Below, piece by piece: positions 35,281 to 47,697 of a stretch of 64,000 nt of DNA. The translations under genes were made by a program, and so were the position numbers. Source of the DNA: Epiperipatus broadwayi. Taxonomy: Eukaryota; Onychophora; Udeonychophora; Euonychophora; Peripatidae. The notes below the pieces were generated by a model. It had not been told where the DNA came from, did not search any database, and saw only the letters and a list, made by a program, of their open reading frames with translations. Within the stretch, counting starts at the first letter, position 1. Every line of letters begins with the position of its first letter. The DNA is taken from NCBI GenBank assembly GCA_028023455.1, contig JAQFVV010000322.1, forward strand, positions 1 to 64,000, in the 5' to 3' direction.

Positions 35281-35521
35281 CCCATGCGATTTCTTGTTTT
35301 ATTGTGAAAATGTTATATGATCATGCTTTTAAATTGGTTTTAAATCTATCTGTAATATTAAACACTTATCATGTAAAATAGGATCTATTAAAGTCATTTC
35401 CAGATCTTTCACAAATTAGCAATTATTTATAAATGCCTAATTATAAATTAATTTTTGAAAATGTATTAAAATTACTCATAATCAATACAGAAAATATTTT
35501 GATTTACCTATAGTGCAATTA

Positions 35522-35591
35522 ACAATGCTAATCATTATTAATAATGTGAATTACATACAATGCTAATCATTATTATTAATGTGAATTACAT
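35522..35591. repeat. Two-copy 35-bp tandem duplication
   Basis: ACAATGCTAATCATTATTA... GTGAATTACAT occurs twice back to back with one small internal difference. The remaining sequence from 35281 to the exon at 36204 is AT-rich with no feature. Confidence 0.92.
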
Positions 35592-36203
35592 ATTTTTAAG
35601 CTGCAATTTAATTTCATTTAATATTATATGGCAGTTTTAAATCAAAATTTAAAATTATGATTATGTATAAAATTTTTACACTTTAATAAAAAAAATTATA
35701 TTGCACAAAACTAGTTATATATAAATTTCTGTTATGGTAGCATGGAAGATAGCTGTTTTTAAAATTGTAGCTATCTGACAAAGTCCGTTTATAGTTGAAA
35801 TGTATAAGAGATCATTCTATTATGTTTTAATATCAATCATTATTTTAAAATTTGAACTATATGGGATAATAAGAATACTTCACTTTAATTATAATTAATC
35901 TAGAAGTATATTTACAAAAATTATATATATAATGTACATAAAGTATACAAAATATTATATAAATATATTTTATATATTTTTCAGAAATGATCTCTTTATC
36001 TGTATAACTATTTTAATTTTCACAGTAAAATTAGATTGGAAAACATCAAACTAGAATCTTAGACAATTTCTTTTTATAAAAGTTTTTTATTTTTATTTTA
36101 TTTTAAAATTGTATTTTTATTTATGTATATATTAGTAATTTATTTTTGAAATCATTATGATTTAATGAAGTTTTGTTTTATTTTTCTGATTTTGAAAATT
36201 TAG

Positions 36204-36345
36204 ATAGCTTTGTATAAATTATTTAAAATCAATGAAGATAAACCAATTTTGTTAACACCTGCACAATTAAAAGAAAAATTTCCTGGATTGAAAATTGAAA
36301 GATTACGTAAAAATCTTAATTTACTTGCAGATTATAAAAAACCAG
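36204..36345 (+). CDS. Internal exon of an unidentified plus-strand gene
   Basis: Acceptor TTTTCTGATTTTGAAAATTTAG, donor CCAG/GTATTT. The exon reads IALYKLFKINEDKPILLTPA, then QLKEKFPGLKIERLRKNLNL, then LADYKKP, ending one base into a codon. That G joins the AT at the start of 50296-50435 to make Asp. A second AG four bases in (exon start 36208) allows a phase-1 entry. The Leu/Lys spacing suggests helices; the sequence looks conserved and protein-like, unlike the surrounding DNA. The L-x-x-K-F-P-x-L ... L-x-x-N-L-x-L-L spacing vaguely recalls mTERF repeats, but that is not enough to assign it. Confidence 0.75.
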
Positions 36346-36731
36346 GTATTTATTTTACTAGTTATAAAAACTGTTGGTATATAATTATTTTTAGTATTTT
36401 TTATTTTTTAAATAAATATTACTTAATATTTTGAAGAGTGTTTTAATATGACAATATTTCTGGCATTGGAAATTTAAAAGTAAAATATTGGATTTGATTA
36501 AATTTTCGATAAATAACTGTGATTTATGTAGCAGATGGCTGCATTATTATGACTACTATTTAAATTTTAAATCTTATTAGAAATGTTCATTTTTTAAAAA
36601 TTGACTTTATAATAATTGAGAATTGATTGTTACAAGTTATTTTCAAGTTAATATATATGGGTTATAAAATTCTAAATGTTAATATTAAAAATTATTTTAA
36701 AAATAAAAGGATAGATATATATATAATTAAA

Positions 36732-38765
36732 TGTATTACATATATTCAGAGACATTTTTGAAATAAAGTTATTCTGATCTTACAAGGTTTTTACCCACAC
36801 ACTAACAAAGGTATACTAAAAAGAAAGAAGGAAGGAAATAATACAAACAAAAGTATCCAGGTCGGATTTTTTTTCTCTAAAAGTTGCTAGCTATTTAGTT
36901 TTTTCTTACTTATTTATAAAGAGTAAGATATATATATTTTTTTGTTATTAGAAAAATAATTTTTTTTGGTTTAAATTTGTAAGAATAAATAAAAGTTCTC
37001 TGATTTATTGCATATAATAGTGTTTGTTAAAAAAAAAAAAGAGAGAGACACCAGTTTTTTTTTTTTTAATTTTAGTTTAAAAAGAACGCTGTGGGAGAAA
37101 GCTTTCTTATTTTAAGAAAGTTATGATATCATAATCAGGAGCTTTTGATCATCTCATCCAGAAAAAGAAAAAACTCTGCTGAACAGCATAAAAAAAAACC
37201 CATGCTGATTAAAATGGTAGAGCTAACTTGTGAATTATTAACACAGCCAATATATAAAACCATGTGATAGTTGAAAATCACATGACGATGGGATAAAAGA
37301 AATCTAATTAATGCATTCGCCAACTATATCTAGAAATATATAGTTTCCTGTAGATGCCAATTTTTAACGTTTCACATTCAAATATGCAGTAGCCATTGAG
37401 GATCTAGAACTAGCATTTACCTGTCGTCTATCATATGATTTCTATCAGTCTATTCATGATGAATGCATAATCCAATCATAACATCAGTCTATGTGGAAGA
37501 TAACTCAAAAAAAGTATACCAAATGAAATTTTACACCTTTAAAGCTGTCTTATAAATCAGTTTTAAAAAGGGTTCAAACCTATATTTTTTTAGTAAAGTT
37601 TAATTTGAGAATTCTGATGCTAGGGTAAGATCAATTTTTATTTAAAATAAAAGGCCTTTATAAAAAGAAATAATAATATTTATAACAAATATATTTCATA
37701 TTAATATTTTCAGAGTAATTTTACCATTTTGTCTTTCCATTAAATATGTATTTTATTTTTTTATTTTTTAATCTTTTCTTAAAGTATAAAGTTTTTTTTT
37801 TTTTTACAAATACTAGAGAAAATAGAATTTAGAATTAGTTTCTCATTCAATTATTAATAGTTAATATTTATTATAATTTGTATATATCTACTATCAATTG
37901 ATTTATATTTTGCCAATCTTTATTTTTATTATTATACTTAAATCATAATAATTATGCGATTATTTTATATTGAATGTAAGTATATTGGAGCTCATAAGTT
38001 AAATTCAATGTAATTAAATTAATTTTCTCCAATTTGAATACATGCTTGCCTTAAATATCTATGAATATTTTATTTTTTATGTGTTGGATTCATCCCTAGG
38101 TATCATATAAGATGTTATGTAAATATTGTAAATAAATTTTATTTTATTATATTTATATTATTTTAAGTCTAGTTGTTCATTTCTTTCTCATTCCAAACTT
38201 AGTTAAATATAGCTATACACTCACCTGTGATGCATTGCCACATTTTTTTTTTTTTTTTTGGGGGGGGGGGGCTAGTTGTGGGTAAACAGAGATGCTAACA
38301 TTTAAGAGATTAGGGAGGAATTTGAACTCAACCTATAGATATTTCTCATTTTACTGATGGCGTCCTAATCTTCAATATGGCAGGTATGTTTTCAATAAAT
38401 AAATAGTATCTGTAGTGGCCAGGCATAAATCTTTTCTGTACTTAGACATGGTTGATGGGAATAATAGTCATGAAATATGGCTGGATACTCATATCATTAA
38501 TTAGGATATTAAGTTTAAAAATAGTTGATTGTTATTTCTAACATCCATTAACCCCAGGGTTTAAATCCTCATACTTTCTTATAAAAAATTATATATATTT
38601 AGAAAAAAGGGAAGAAACCTGTAAGCCTGTTTTAGTTGGCATCCAGAATGTTAGGTAATTTTAAGGAATATCGAGTTCCATTTGCATGCTCTTCTCTTGT
38701 GTTTTTTTTTTAGAATCTTTTCAATTGGTGTTGAACATGGACATTAATAAAACTATTTACCTGCA
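36732..38765 (+). repeat. Left copy (5' LTR) of the direct repeat
   Basis: Starts near TGTATTACATATATTCAGAG and ends near ACTATTTACCTGCA. Landmarks shared with the right copy include TTACAAGGTTTTT/TTACAAGCTTTTC, CATCCAG-AAAAGAAAAAACTC and TTTTGTCTTYCCATTAAATA. It carries a T17-G11 run at ~38245-38272 that is missing from the right copy. Confidence 0.75.
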
Positions 38766-38779
38766 ATGATAGTTTTATT

Positions 38780-38797
38780 TGGTGACCCAAATGTGGC
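38780..38797 (+). other. Primer-binding site, tRNA-Trp type
   Basis: TGGTGACCCAAATGTGG follows the left LTR by 14 bp. The first nine bases match the tRNA-Trp complement used as primer site in several retroelements; the following GTG also fits. A gap of 14 bp is longer than usual, so the LTR edge may lie closer than placed here. Confidence 0.55.
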
Positions 38798-41057
38798 CTG
38801 AATAAAACCATTTACCAAAGATAACCTTTATTCATTTGATCGTCAGATCAATAAATATCCATTTGGAGTCAAAATGTGTGTGTCCAATACATATGTAATA
38901 GAAATATAATAATTAAAGTTTAGTTAATGAGATGAGAGAAGTTTTGCACTAGTAAATGAGATAAAAACATATTTTAAGAGAGTAGAAGGTGGGAATAGGA
39001 TAAGTAGGCAAAAGGTTAAATAATCGACAGGTTAATTAATAAAAGGTAATAGTGAAGGCAGAGACACTAAATTGAAGGTAGAGAATGCTATATAATAAGT
39101 GTGTAAACTAGTATACTAATTTTATGTGATGTTTAAATAAAATTTGTTTTGTATCCTAATTTTATAGAAGTAAATAAGTAAAATATTCTGTACTAATTTT
39201 AGGTGATCAATAGAAAATTTTAAATAATAGTAAAGGCTAGGATAAAATGGGTATTGTTCTCAATAATTCAATGATTATGAGATCAAAATTAAAGGAAATG
39301 GAAACAGATTTCAATATTGAGAAATTGGTAACCAGCAGAGTTAGAAACTGAAAATAGAAGAACCCGATTTATAGGATCTACATTGTCGATAATAGATTTA
39401 CAAATACTGAATAATTTGTTCTTGAAAATCCAATTGAAAATGAGGTTACACATGCAGGAAAGCCATCAAAAAATGAATTTGAAATTACAAGATATGTTGG
39501 AAAACCAAGAGAAAATGAGATAAGAGATATGTAATTGTCACAGAAAATAATTGTAAGATTTGATGAATTGCAACTAAAAGATTGGATTGAAAGAGAAGCA
39601 AGATGAATAAAAAGATAAGATAGGAATGATAGAATTCTGAAGTTGGAAATAATAATAGGGAAAATTGCAAATAGCAGATATCGGAGAAAGTATTGATGGT
39701 GAAGGATTTAAAAATGAATGTGGAATATAAAGAATGTTGTAATGAGAAAATAGTAAAATATTACTGAAAGAAAACAAAGAGTTTAAAGCAGCTATAATTC
39801 ACCAAATAGAGAAAATAAGAAAGGCTTACAAGAAAATGCTACCATTATGGATTACATTGAAGGAAAGTCAGAAAGGGTAGTAAAATTGATGGGGAATGGA
39901 TCATCAACCCCCAATATTGAGATTCATAGTGAAGTTCACCTGAGTCTGAATAAATTTTTAAAAATAATATTTAAAGTCCAGATTGGTGAAATACCTGGAG
40001 AGAAATTAAACACTCTAAAATGATGCTATAACCTTAATTTAGTGCTGGAGGAGACTAATTTAGCTATAATTTACATCAACTTACAAGATGAATTTTAAGT
40101 GGCATTTATTATTCGACATAAGAAAGTTTTACTCAAGAGACCAATAGGAAGATTTTCAGGTCATTGCAGAAGAGAATGCTTAGACGAGTAAAGATATAGA
40201 AGACTTGATACCTGTGTAGATGATAAATAATGCTCTCAGTTATGATTCAGTATTTGTTTAAAGAATTAGTGATTTTAGGGAAAATATGTTTGTTTTGATT
40301 TTTATTAAATTTTATTATTATTATTATTTAAATTATGTGAAAATCATTTTTTTTTAGAAATATGCATACTTTGAGATGAGAAATAAAAATTTATTTTTAA
40401 CTGTTGTTATTTTTTTGAGGGGAAAAGGCAGCTAGATATTTTAGGAGTTTGTTTAGTTGTGCCTTTTTTGTTAGTGATGGAATAGAGCTTCTGGCATTGA
40501 CTTTTAAGCCTTGATGTTGTCATAGTATTCCATGTTGAGTTCAATCGCTAACATTGCACCAACTCTTTTGTATAATTTTACGTTGTTTTTAACTATTATT
40601 ACTTATTTGCCTCTTAAGTCTCTGGTTGTAAGTGTGAGGCATTTCATAGATTCAAATAAATCACAAATATAAACTAGCCACAAGACTTAATGAAGCATTG
40701 CATTAATGTGTGATGGATCATTAACTTCAATTCTCTATATAAATCATTTAAATCTCTGAAATTATTAATTGAGGAACCTGTTATATTGATATATATTTTA
40801 TTTGTTGTTTGGGTTGTTGCTGTTTGTCTATTGTATTAAAATTGAGGTAACTCTAATGATGTTCATGCCCGATCTTGCAAAAAAAAAAAAAAAAGGTTTA
40901 GATAGAGAAATTAATTTTTTATTATTTTGAGGTATAAAAAAATAACAAAACAAGGTTGATTGGTAAATATATACTCAGAACAAAGGATAAATGTAGCATT
41001 GAGGAATGGAAATGGTTCTTACAATTTATTATCTCATTTCTTTGGCTTTTGGTATAT
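38798..41057 (+). other. Interior of the decayed LTR element, gag-like remains
   Basis: From about 38930 to 40250 the plus strand is markedly purine-rich (AGAAAATGAGATAAGAGATA-type text), as expected of decayed Lys/Glu-rich gag coding sequence. Every frame is interrupted by stops, and no zinc knuckle, protease, RT or integrase motif can be read. The rest (40250-41057) is AT-rich non-coding. Confidence 0.45.
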
Positions 41058-42735
41058 TGTACTGGTTCAGACATTTTTTTTAAAATAAAGTTAGTCTGAT
41101 TTTACAAGCTTTTCATTCACACATTAACATAAGTGTACTAAAAAAAAAAAGAAGGAAAAAAATTATATAAGCAAAAGTATTCAGCTTGGAATTTTTTTTA
41201 ATAAAAATCACAAGCAATTTATTTTTTTTATTCTTATTTAAAAACAGTAAAAAAAAAAATGAATGTAATTTTTGTTGTTGTTGTTTAAATTAGTTTGTAA
41301 TAATAAATAAAAGTGCCCTGATTTATTATGTGAAATCTGGAATAATGCTCTTAAAAAAAAAGTGTGAGAGATGCCAGGTTTTTTTTTTTTAATTTTGGTG
41401 TAGAAAGTAAAAGCTTTATTGTTTTAAGAAAGTTATAATATCATCATAATGAAGTGCTTTTGATTACTTCATCCAGCAAAAGAAAAAACTCTGATAGCAT
41501 TAAAAAAAATAATAAAGCTGATTAAAACGACAGAGCATAGTTAATATGGAAAACTATGAGATAGCTGAAAATCACATGATTGAATAAAAGAAATCTAATT
41601 AGTGCACTATCCAACTAAACCTAGAAATATGTCATTTCCTGCAGATGCCAATTTTAAAAGTATCATGTTTCAACATGCAACAACTGTTGAGGATCTAAAA
41701 CTAACATTACCTGTCATTTTTCTCATGACTTCTGTCAACCTATTTATGATGAATGCATAGTCTAGTCATACTATAATTCTATGTGGAGAATAAATCAAGA
41801 AAAGTACATCTAATGAAGCCTTAAACCTTTAAAACTATCTTACAGAACAATTTTTTAAAAGAATTTGAAGCTATATTTTTAATAAAGTGTAAAATCAGAA
41901 TTCTAATTGTATAATAAGATAAATTTTTAATTAAAATGAAAGGCCTTTATAAAAAAAAATAATAATATTTATAGAAAATATTAAATTTCATTAATTTTCT
42001 CAGAATAATTTTAGCATTTTGTCTTCCCATTAAATATGTATTTAAATTTTTTTTTTAATCTCGAAGTAAAGTTTTTTTTTTTTTTAGGAACATTAAAGCA
42101 AATAGAATTTAGAATTAGTTTCTCATTCAATTATTAATAGTTAATATTTATTATCATTTTTACATATCTATTATCAATTGATTAATATTTTGCCAATCTT
42201 TATATTATTATAATTATAATAATCGTATGATTATTTTATAGTGGATGTAAGCATATCGGAGCTCATAATTTAAATTCAATCTAATTAAATCAATTTTCTC
42301 CCATATGAATACATAATCACCTAAAATATATGAATATTTTATTTTTTTATGTATTGTATTTATCCCTAAATATCATATGTGTTGTATAAATATTTTAATA
42401 AATTTTATTATATTTGTATTATTTTAAATTTAGTTGTTCATTTCTGTCTGTCATTACAAACCTAGTTAAATATATTTATATATATACACACACACTGTTT
42501 GACACATTGCCATGTTTTTCTTTAGAATTAGTAGTGGTTAATCAGAGGTGCAACATCTAAAAAGCTAGAGAGGGATTTGAACTCAAGTCTGACTATCATA
42601 ATTTAGAATATCTAGTTTAAAAATAAAATTGTAGGCCCGTTTCATTTGGAGTTCAGCATGTTAGGCAATTTTAAAGAATATCAATTTTCATTTGCTCTCT
42701 TCTCATCTTTTTTTTTAGATCTGTTTTAATATATT
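41058..42735 (+). repeat. Right copy (3' LTR) of the direct repeat
   Basis: Starts near TGTACTGGTTCAGACATT and fades near 42735, shorter than the left copy through several deletions. Divergence is clearly higher than between the LTRs of the gag-only element, so this insertion is much older. Confidence 0.72.
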
Positions 42736-45363
42736 CATAGATTCTAAACAGAAAATTGTCATTGAACTTTTTATTTTTATTAAGCCAAACAATTAATGCC
42801 ATATTGTAATTTTTTTTTTTTTTTCTGTTTATTATATTCTGTATATATAATATGCACCATAAATTTTTAACATTTCTTATCAATTTTTATATTCATTAAA
42901 TAAAACTTTAAAAAAATTTTCTCCAGTATTGTTATTTGACAATTTGTGGCATATCTCTACAGTAAATCAAAGGCTCAGACAATGAGGAGAGTACAGGAAT
43001 TGATCTATTTTGTCCAATTATTCTGAGATTATAGAAATAATTTTTGTGGAAATTTTTAGTTTTTTGCAACACTTTATGCTAATTTTGTAAAAGTACATGA
43101 AAAATCTTAATGAATTTTTTTTAATATAGTTTTTAATTATTGTTTTTGATTTCTTTCTCAGACAAGTAAGTTTTCAGTTTTCAAAACCAGCCAAAATGAT
43201 AATTTAATACTAAATTTTATTTACAAAAACCGCTCCACACAAACAGCTTTTTAAGAAAGACTAGCAATTTTCTCCCTCTATGAGTATACCATATATATAT
43301 ATGTACATTCTTCTTTTTTGTTTTGTCTTCAGGCAAATAACTTAATGAACATATATATTTACATACAATATTTTTCTGTAATTTCAAATCCTCTCATTAG
43401 AATTTCATAAACATTAATGTCTGAAAAGAAATGTATTAAAATTAAAAAAATCATTTTTATACCATAGATAAATTCTCATCTTGTTTTATTAGTTGATAAA
43501 GTACTGTACTGGTCAAAACATGTTGATCCATCTAACTTGAACTGAAACTCAAAAAACGTACTTCAAACCCAGTCAAGCCCGAGATTTAGGTCAGGGACCA
43601 ACCTGGATTCGAACACATTTTCCAAGCCCCAGATCAAACATCTAATGAATAACATATAATGATGGCACATGAGAATTTCTTCTAAAATCTGGCCCACTAG
43701 CAGAGTGGAGAGTCAATGAGATTTAATATTAACTATATTATAACTTAACTACAATAGACATACGCATAGTTGTACATGTGGAAGTGGAAAAAAGGGAATT
43801 CAAATAACTCAAATAAGTTTAGACAATAAAACAGTTTAATAACATGCCTAATTATTTATATACATTAATGTATGCATGAATGAGCAGTCTACCAAACGAT
43901 AGATTATTACATATTGAAATTCACGCTGATTCCGATATGCTCTTTTATCAACTAAATAATATATATATACATTAACACATCTTTGGTGAGTATAGTATTA
44001 AGATGCCAATCAATTATTAGACAGATTACATGATATTGCTATTAACACTTTGGTTTACAGTTCTGAAACGTGATGACCTAGCATAATTTCGGGGAGCGTT
44101 CCGGGATTTATTATATATATAAGAAAACTATTTTCATACCATTGCAGTTCTGAACATAAATAAAATACATTTGAAAAATTATATTTGCTTATAAGACAAA
44201 ATATTTATCAACAATTCTTTGAATTAACATTTAGAAAGAAGAACACTTGATTTTTCCCCAAGGCATATACTCTTAAATACAGAAATAATAAATTACACCG
44301 GTGGGATTGTAATAATAAGATTGAAATAACATTATTAATTAATAAAATTGGTAATATTCGGCATTTATATATATATTTTGAGCAGAGCGCAATTTTAATA
44401 TTATAGCATCAAAACTGGGTCATGAAACAAAAGAATTAATAAATGAAGAAGTGACGATACTGACATAATGGCAAAGAAATAACAGGAAAAAGTCGTGCTT
44501 CTGGATGAAAGACGAAGTCTAAGACCCCATTCTTAGGGCAGTGCTTAGAGAAAAGTGATTATGCATGGTGTGGCCCAGACTTTACTGGAATCACCAACGC
44601 CAGAGGCCCTTTTATACGAAGAAGTCCGGGGAAGCTCAACTATCCATGGGACAGGACATAAGGAGAAATCTATAGGTTCGATCCTGTCGCAATCCCCGAT
44701 TAGATGCACAATATATAATCACGAAGATAAGGCCGAATGTCAGTAACGCAGTACGGATGAATGTCATTAATGACATAGACTAGGATTTACTGCTTTAAAA
44801 TAAATGACCCTTGTTTGAATGCCATAATTTAGATAAATAATATGCTGTGCTGCTATAATATATACATATACAAGATTTTATTTAGTAAAAGGAACATTAA
44901 AATTTATCCCCTTCCATTTTCTGCTATTTAAAAAGAATTCAATCCCACCTTCGTGGATTTTATAATAACTAGAATGTTTTAGCATTTGATATTTTAAGAG
45001 TATGAAAAATAAAAGAAAATTAGAAGTTATAGAAAATAACTAATAGGTCACCTTTTCAGAATTTAATAAATAACATTTATAAAATAAATAAGGTTTCAGA
45101 GCACTAATTAGCCAAAGTTCTGGATTCACCCCGGGTAGAATCACTTTATTCTATTCGGAGTTGGACAAATAAATTTTTATATCAAAAACACAAAACAAAA
45201 TGTTGACTCGTAAAAAGCAATCTGGTAAGCATATTAATTAATAATGCATTATATTTTAAGTGGATGTTAATTACCTTGATTCATGGAGGTTTACTTTAAA
45301 AGAAGAAAGAAAAGATTTTAGAAATTCAACTCATCAGATTGCTTGAGATTGGCATATTAATAA
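42736..45363. other. Intronic DNA with a GC-richer unassigned segment
   Basis: 42736-43500 is plain AT-rich DNA. 43500-45180 is richer in G+C and less T-run-dominated, with TTCCGGGATTTATTATATATATAAG near 44110 and short B-box-like strings near 43598 (minus) and 44672 (plus). It looks like a decayed transposable element, perhaps an LTR or tRNA-related element, but no terminal repeat or partner was found. The open frame at 44555-44746 has no recognisable motif. Confidence 0.4.
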
Positions 45364-45411
45364 TAATTATTCTACACGAATAAAGCGTGATGAACAGCAC
45401 AAAAACATTAA

Positions 45412-46250
45412 TTATAAACAACAATTAGCCAAGCACTTTCGGTACTGTATACCAGAATCATGGTGACATCCTGGAACTGAACGATTACTATTCCAGTGCA
45501 TGCTCAGTGGAACACTAGTGTTACACTGATTAATAACGTTTTTAGACTTCGCAATAAACCAAGCCTCTTTCAACTTCCTTTTCCGATCATTTGACTCATT
45601 GCACACAGTAGTAATATTTTGAGGATAAAACTCATGACCACAATTACTTTCATGATTTGAAAAAACAAAATTAACCTGCAAATCACTTTTAGATTTTTTT
45701 GTACTGATAAATATGTTGTTGCAATCGCATTAAAACATTCACCTTCGTTTTCCTGAAATAAATAGCATTACAATCAATTTTTTTTGCAAGTAATGGAATA
45801 AACCACTTCATACTTATTCATTTCTTCTACATTATCCTTTTAATTGTTTATTAATCTATTCAAACACAAAGGGGAATGGAATCCTACATTATAATCTTCA
45901 CTGACAATATTTTTTAATTTCTTACTTATAGGTGGCACATAAGCTAAAGAAAACCACTTTTTGACCGCTTTATTATTTATATCCACTTTATGTTTGAACT
46001 TTAAATTCTGATAAAACAAACACAATTGTCTGTGTAATCTAGTCTTTTTATATCCCACCCCTATCAAATCATCCATATATTTATCAATATTATCTTTCCT
46101 AGCCACCTCAAATTTACAAAGATGCAAATTACGATATAAAAAACATTTAAATCCAGCCATTTTATAATTCAAAGGAACATTCGATGATGGATGTATAAAA
46201 CCCCTTACATTCAATGGTTTAATAAACATTTTATACACAAACATATTACG
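45412..46250 (-). pseudogene. Penelope-like RT end plus GIY-YIG nuclease, frameshifted
   Basis: The upstream part (46244-45840) reads FIHPSSNVPLNYKMAGFKCF, then LYRN and later DDLIGVGYKK. This matches the S-x-x-P-x-x-Y-K ... R-x and L-x-x-x-G-Y pattern at the end of Penelope reverse transcriptases, followed by KKWFSLAYVPPISKKLKNI. The downstream part (45681-45412) reads FVFSNHESNCGHEF and KRKLKEAWFIAKSKNVINQ, the C-terminal half of the GIY-YIG domain (H-x-x-x-x-x-H, the E-A catalytic helix and the N). Between them an A run of eight bases shifts the frame. Non-functional as it stands. Confidence 0.82.
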
Positions 46251-46252
46251 AT

Positions 46253-46762
46253 TTAAAGTTCAAACATAGTGGATATGAATAATAAAGCAGTCAAAAAGTG
46301 GTTTTCTTTTGCTTATGTGCCACCTATAAGTAAGAAATTAAAAAATATTGTCAGTGAAGATTATAATGTAGGATTCTGTTCCCCTTTGTGTTTGAATAGA
46401 TTAATAAACAATTCAAAGGATAATATAGAAGAAATGAATAAGTATGAAGTGGTTTATTTCATTATTTGCAAAAAAAAATTGATTGTAATGCTATTTATTT
46501 CGGGGAAATGAAGGCGAATGTTTTAACGCGATCGCAACAGCATATTTATCAGTACAAAAAATCTAAAAGTGATTTGCAGGTTAATTCTGTTTTTTCAAAT
46601 CATGAAAGTAATTGTGGTCATGAGTTTTATCCTCAAAATATTACTACTGTGTGCAATGAGTCAAATGATCGGAAAAGGAAGTTGAAAGAGACTTGGTTTA
46701 TTGCGAAGTCTAAAAACATTATTAATCAGCGTAACACTAGTGTTCGACAGAGCATGCACTAG
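46253..46762 (+). pseudogene. Penelope-like GIY-YIG nuclease, frameshifted plus copy
   Basis: Reads KKWFSFAYVPPISKKLKN, then EVVYFIICKKK and, after a shift at a nine-A run, IDCNAIYFGEMKANVLTRSQ, then NHESNCGHEF and KRKLKETWFIAKS. VYF and YFGE are the GIY and YIG positions; the R of LTR-SQQH is the expected catalytic arginine and the E of KETWF the metal-binding glutamate. The copy begins abruptly at the junction with the minus copy. The two halves are in different frames, so it is inactive. Confidence 0.85.
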
Positions 46763-46893
46763 AATATTAACCGTTCAGTTCCAGTATGTCGCCATGATTC
46801 TGGTATAAAGTACCGAAAGCGCTTGGCTAATTGTTTTTTATAATTAATGTTTTTGTGCTCTGTTTATCATGCTTTATTCGTGTAGAATAATTT

Positions 46894-47139
46894 TCATTAT
46901 CTGACGGAGTTTTTATATTATTTACATATTAATAATAACTAAAATAGACATATAAAATCAACTAATAAATACATATAAATAAATGACCGCACCAAAGTTA
47001 ATTAAAGAAAGTTAGAGCATATGAGAGAAAATTAGATTTATCAAAATCATTTGAGAGCAATTTATATATTAGAAAGATACAAATTTAAATCAGTCATGAA
47101 AGAAATTTTGATGAGATTAGTTAGGTTAGATTTACTTTT
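46894..47139. other. Short spacer
   Basis: AT-rich, no feature seen. Confidence 0.4.
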
Positions 47140-47578
47140 AGGTGGCATGAAGATAATTACCTTGCACAGTCCATTTTAAAAGGTCAACTCATCAGGGTAA
47201 TTGAAAGGATCTATGCAAGTTCTTATGTGACAGCAAGCTTCTGTTCAGCACTCCATAATTCTCCAGTCGGGCTTTTACTTTATTTTTAGGCAGCAGGATG
47301 GTACGGCAGCAAAAGAAGATCTTCACAGGATGGGCTTACTACTCAATCATCTTTTTTTTTTAAATTTCAATCCAACTTGGGTTTTTCTTGACAACACAGT
47401 TCTCTCAATGGTAGCTATCTGTTGATATTTAAAATCAGCCCATTTTATACTCCTCTCACGTATTTGAGGAATGCTCTTAATTTTTTATTTTCAGCCCAAA
47501 ATGTAATCTCTGATCATACATTTTCTTTGTCCATTGTTTTTGAAGATGCAATCATTTGATAACATTCCAAAAATATAT

Positions 47579-47697
47579 TCAAATCTATTTCCAAATTGGA
47601 AATAGATTTGACAGAAATGTTTATAACAAAAATAAAATCTATTAATCGGAAATAGATTTGACAGAAATGTTTATAACAAAAATAAAATCTATTAATC
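47579..47697. repeat. Hairpin plus two-copy 50-bp tandem duplication
   Basis: AAATCTATTTCC and GGAAATAGATTT form a 12-bp hairpin with a 5-nt loop (about 47581-47609). The 50-bp unit starting GGAAATAGATTTGACAG is repeated exactly at 47598-47647 and 47648-47697, duplicating one hairpin arm. The hairpin is also present in the partner copy near 62560. Confidence 0.95.

Larger units (their letters stand above)
36732..42735 (+). mobile_element. Decayed LTR retrotransposon with tRNA-Trp-type primer site
   Basis: Two collinear direct repeats (36732-38765 and 41058-~42735) flank a 2.3-kb interior. Immediately after the first repeat lies TGGTGACCCAAATGTGG, close to the tRNA-Trp primer site TGGTGACCCCGACGTG. 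Hence the repeats are read as LTRs and the element as plus-strand. It lies inside the 13.95-kb intron of the plus-strand gene. No pol domain is recognisable. A simple segmental duplication is the alternative explanation. Confidence 0.62.
45364..46893. mobile_element. Penelope-like element pair, head-to-head
   Basis: Two 5'-truncated copies of one Penelope-like element lie head-to-head: a minus copy (about 45364-46252) and a plus copy (46253-46893). Their 3' ends point outward (CTACACGAATAAAG at the left, CTTTATTCGTGTAG at the right). The inverted arms are about 635 bp (45364-45996 and 46253-46893), with the extra 5' sequence of the minus copy as a 256-bp spacer. Such inverted partial copies are a known structural habit of Penelope-like elements. 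Confidence 0.85.

Noticed and set aside
36204-36345. Assignment of the plus-strand gene to the mTERF family
   Set aside because: Only a Leu/Pro spacing resemblance in one exon; the following exons do not continue the repeat.
43598-44690. B-box-like strings GTTCGAATCC (minus, ~43600) and GGTTCGATCC (plus, ~44672) as tRNA genes or SINEs
   Set aside because: T-arm stems do not pair and no A box is found at a suitable distance.
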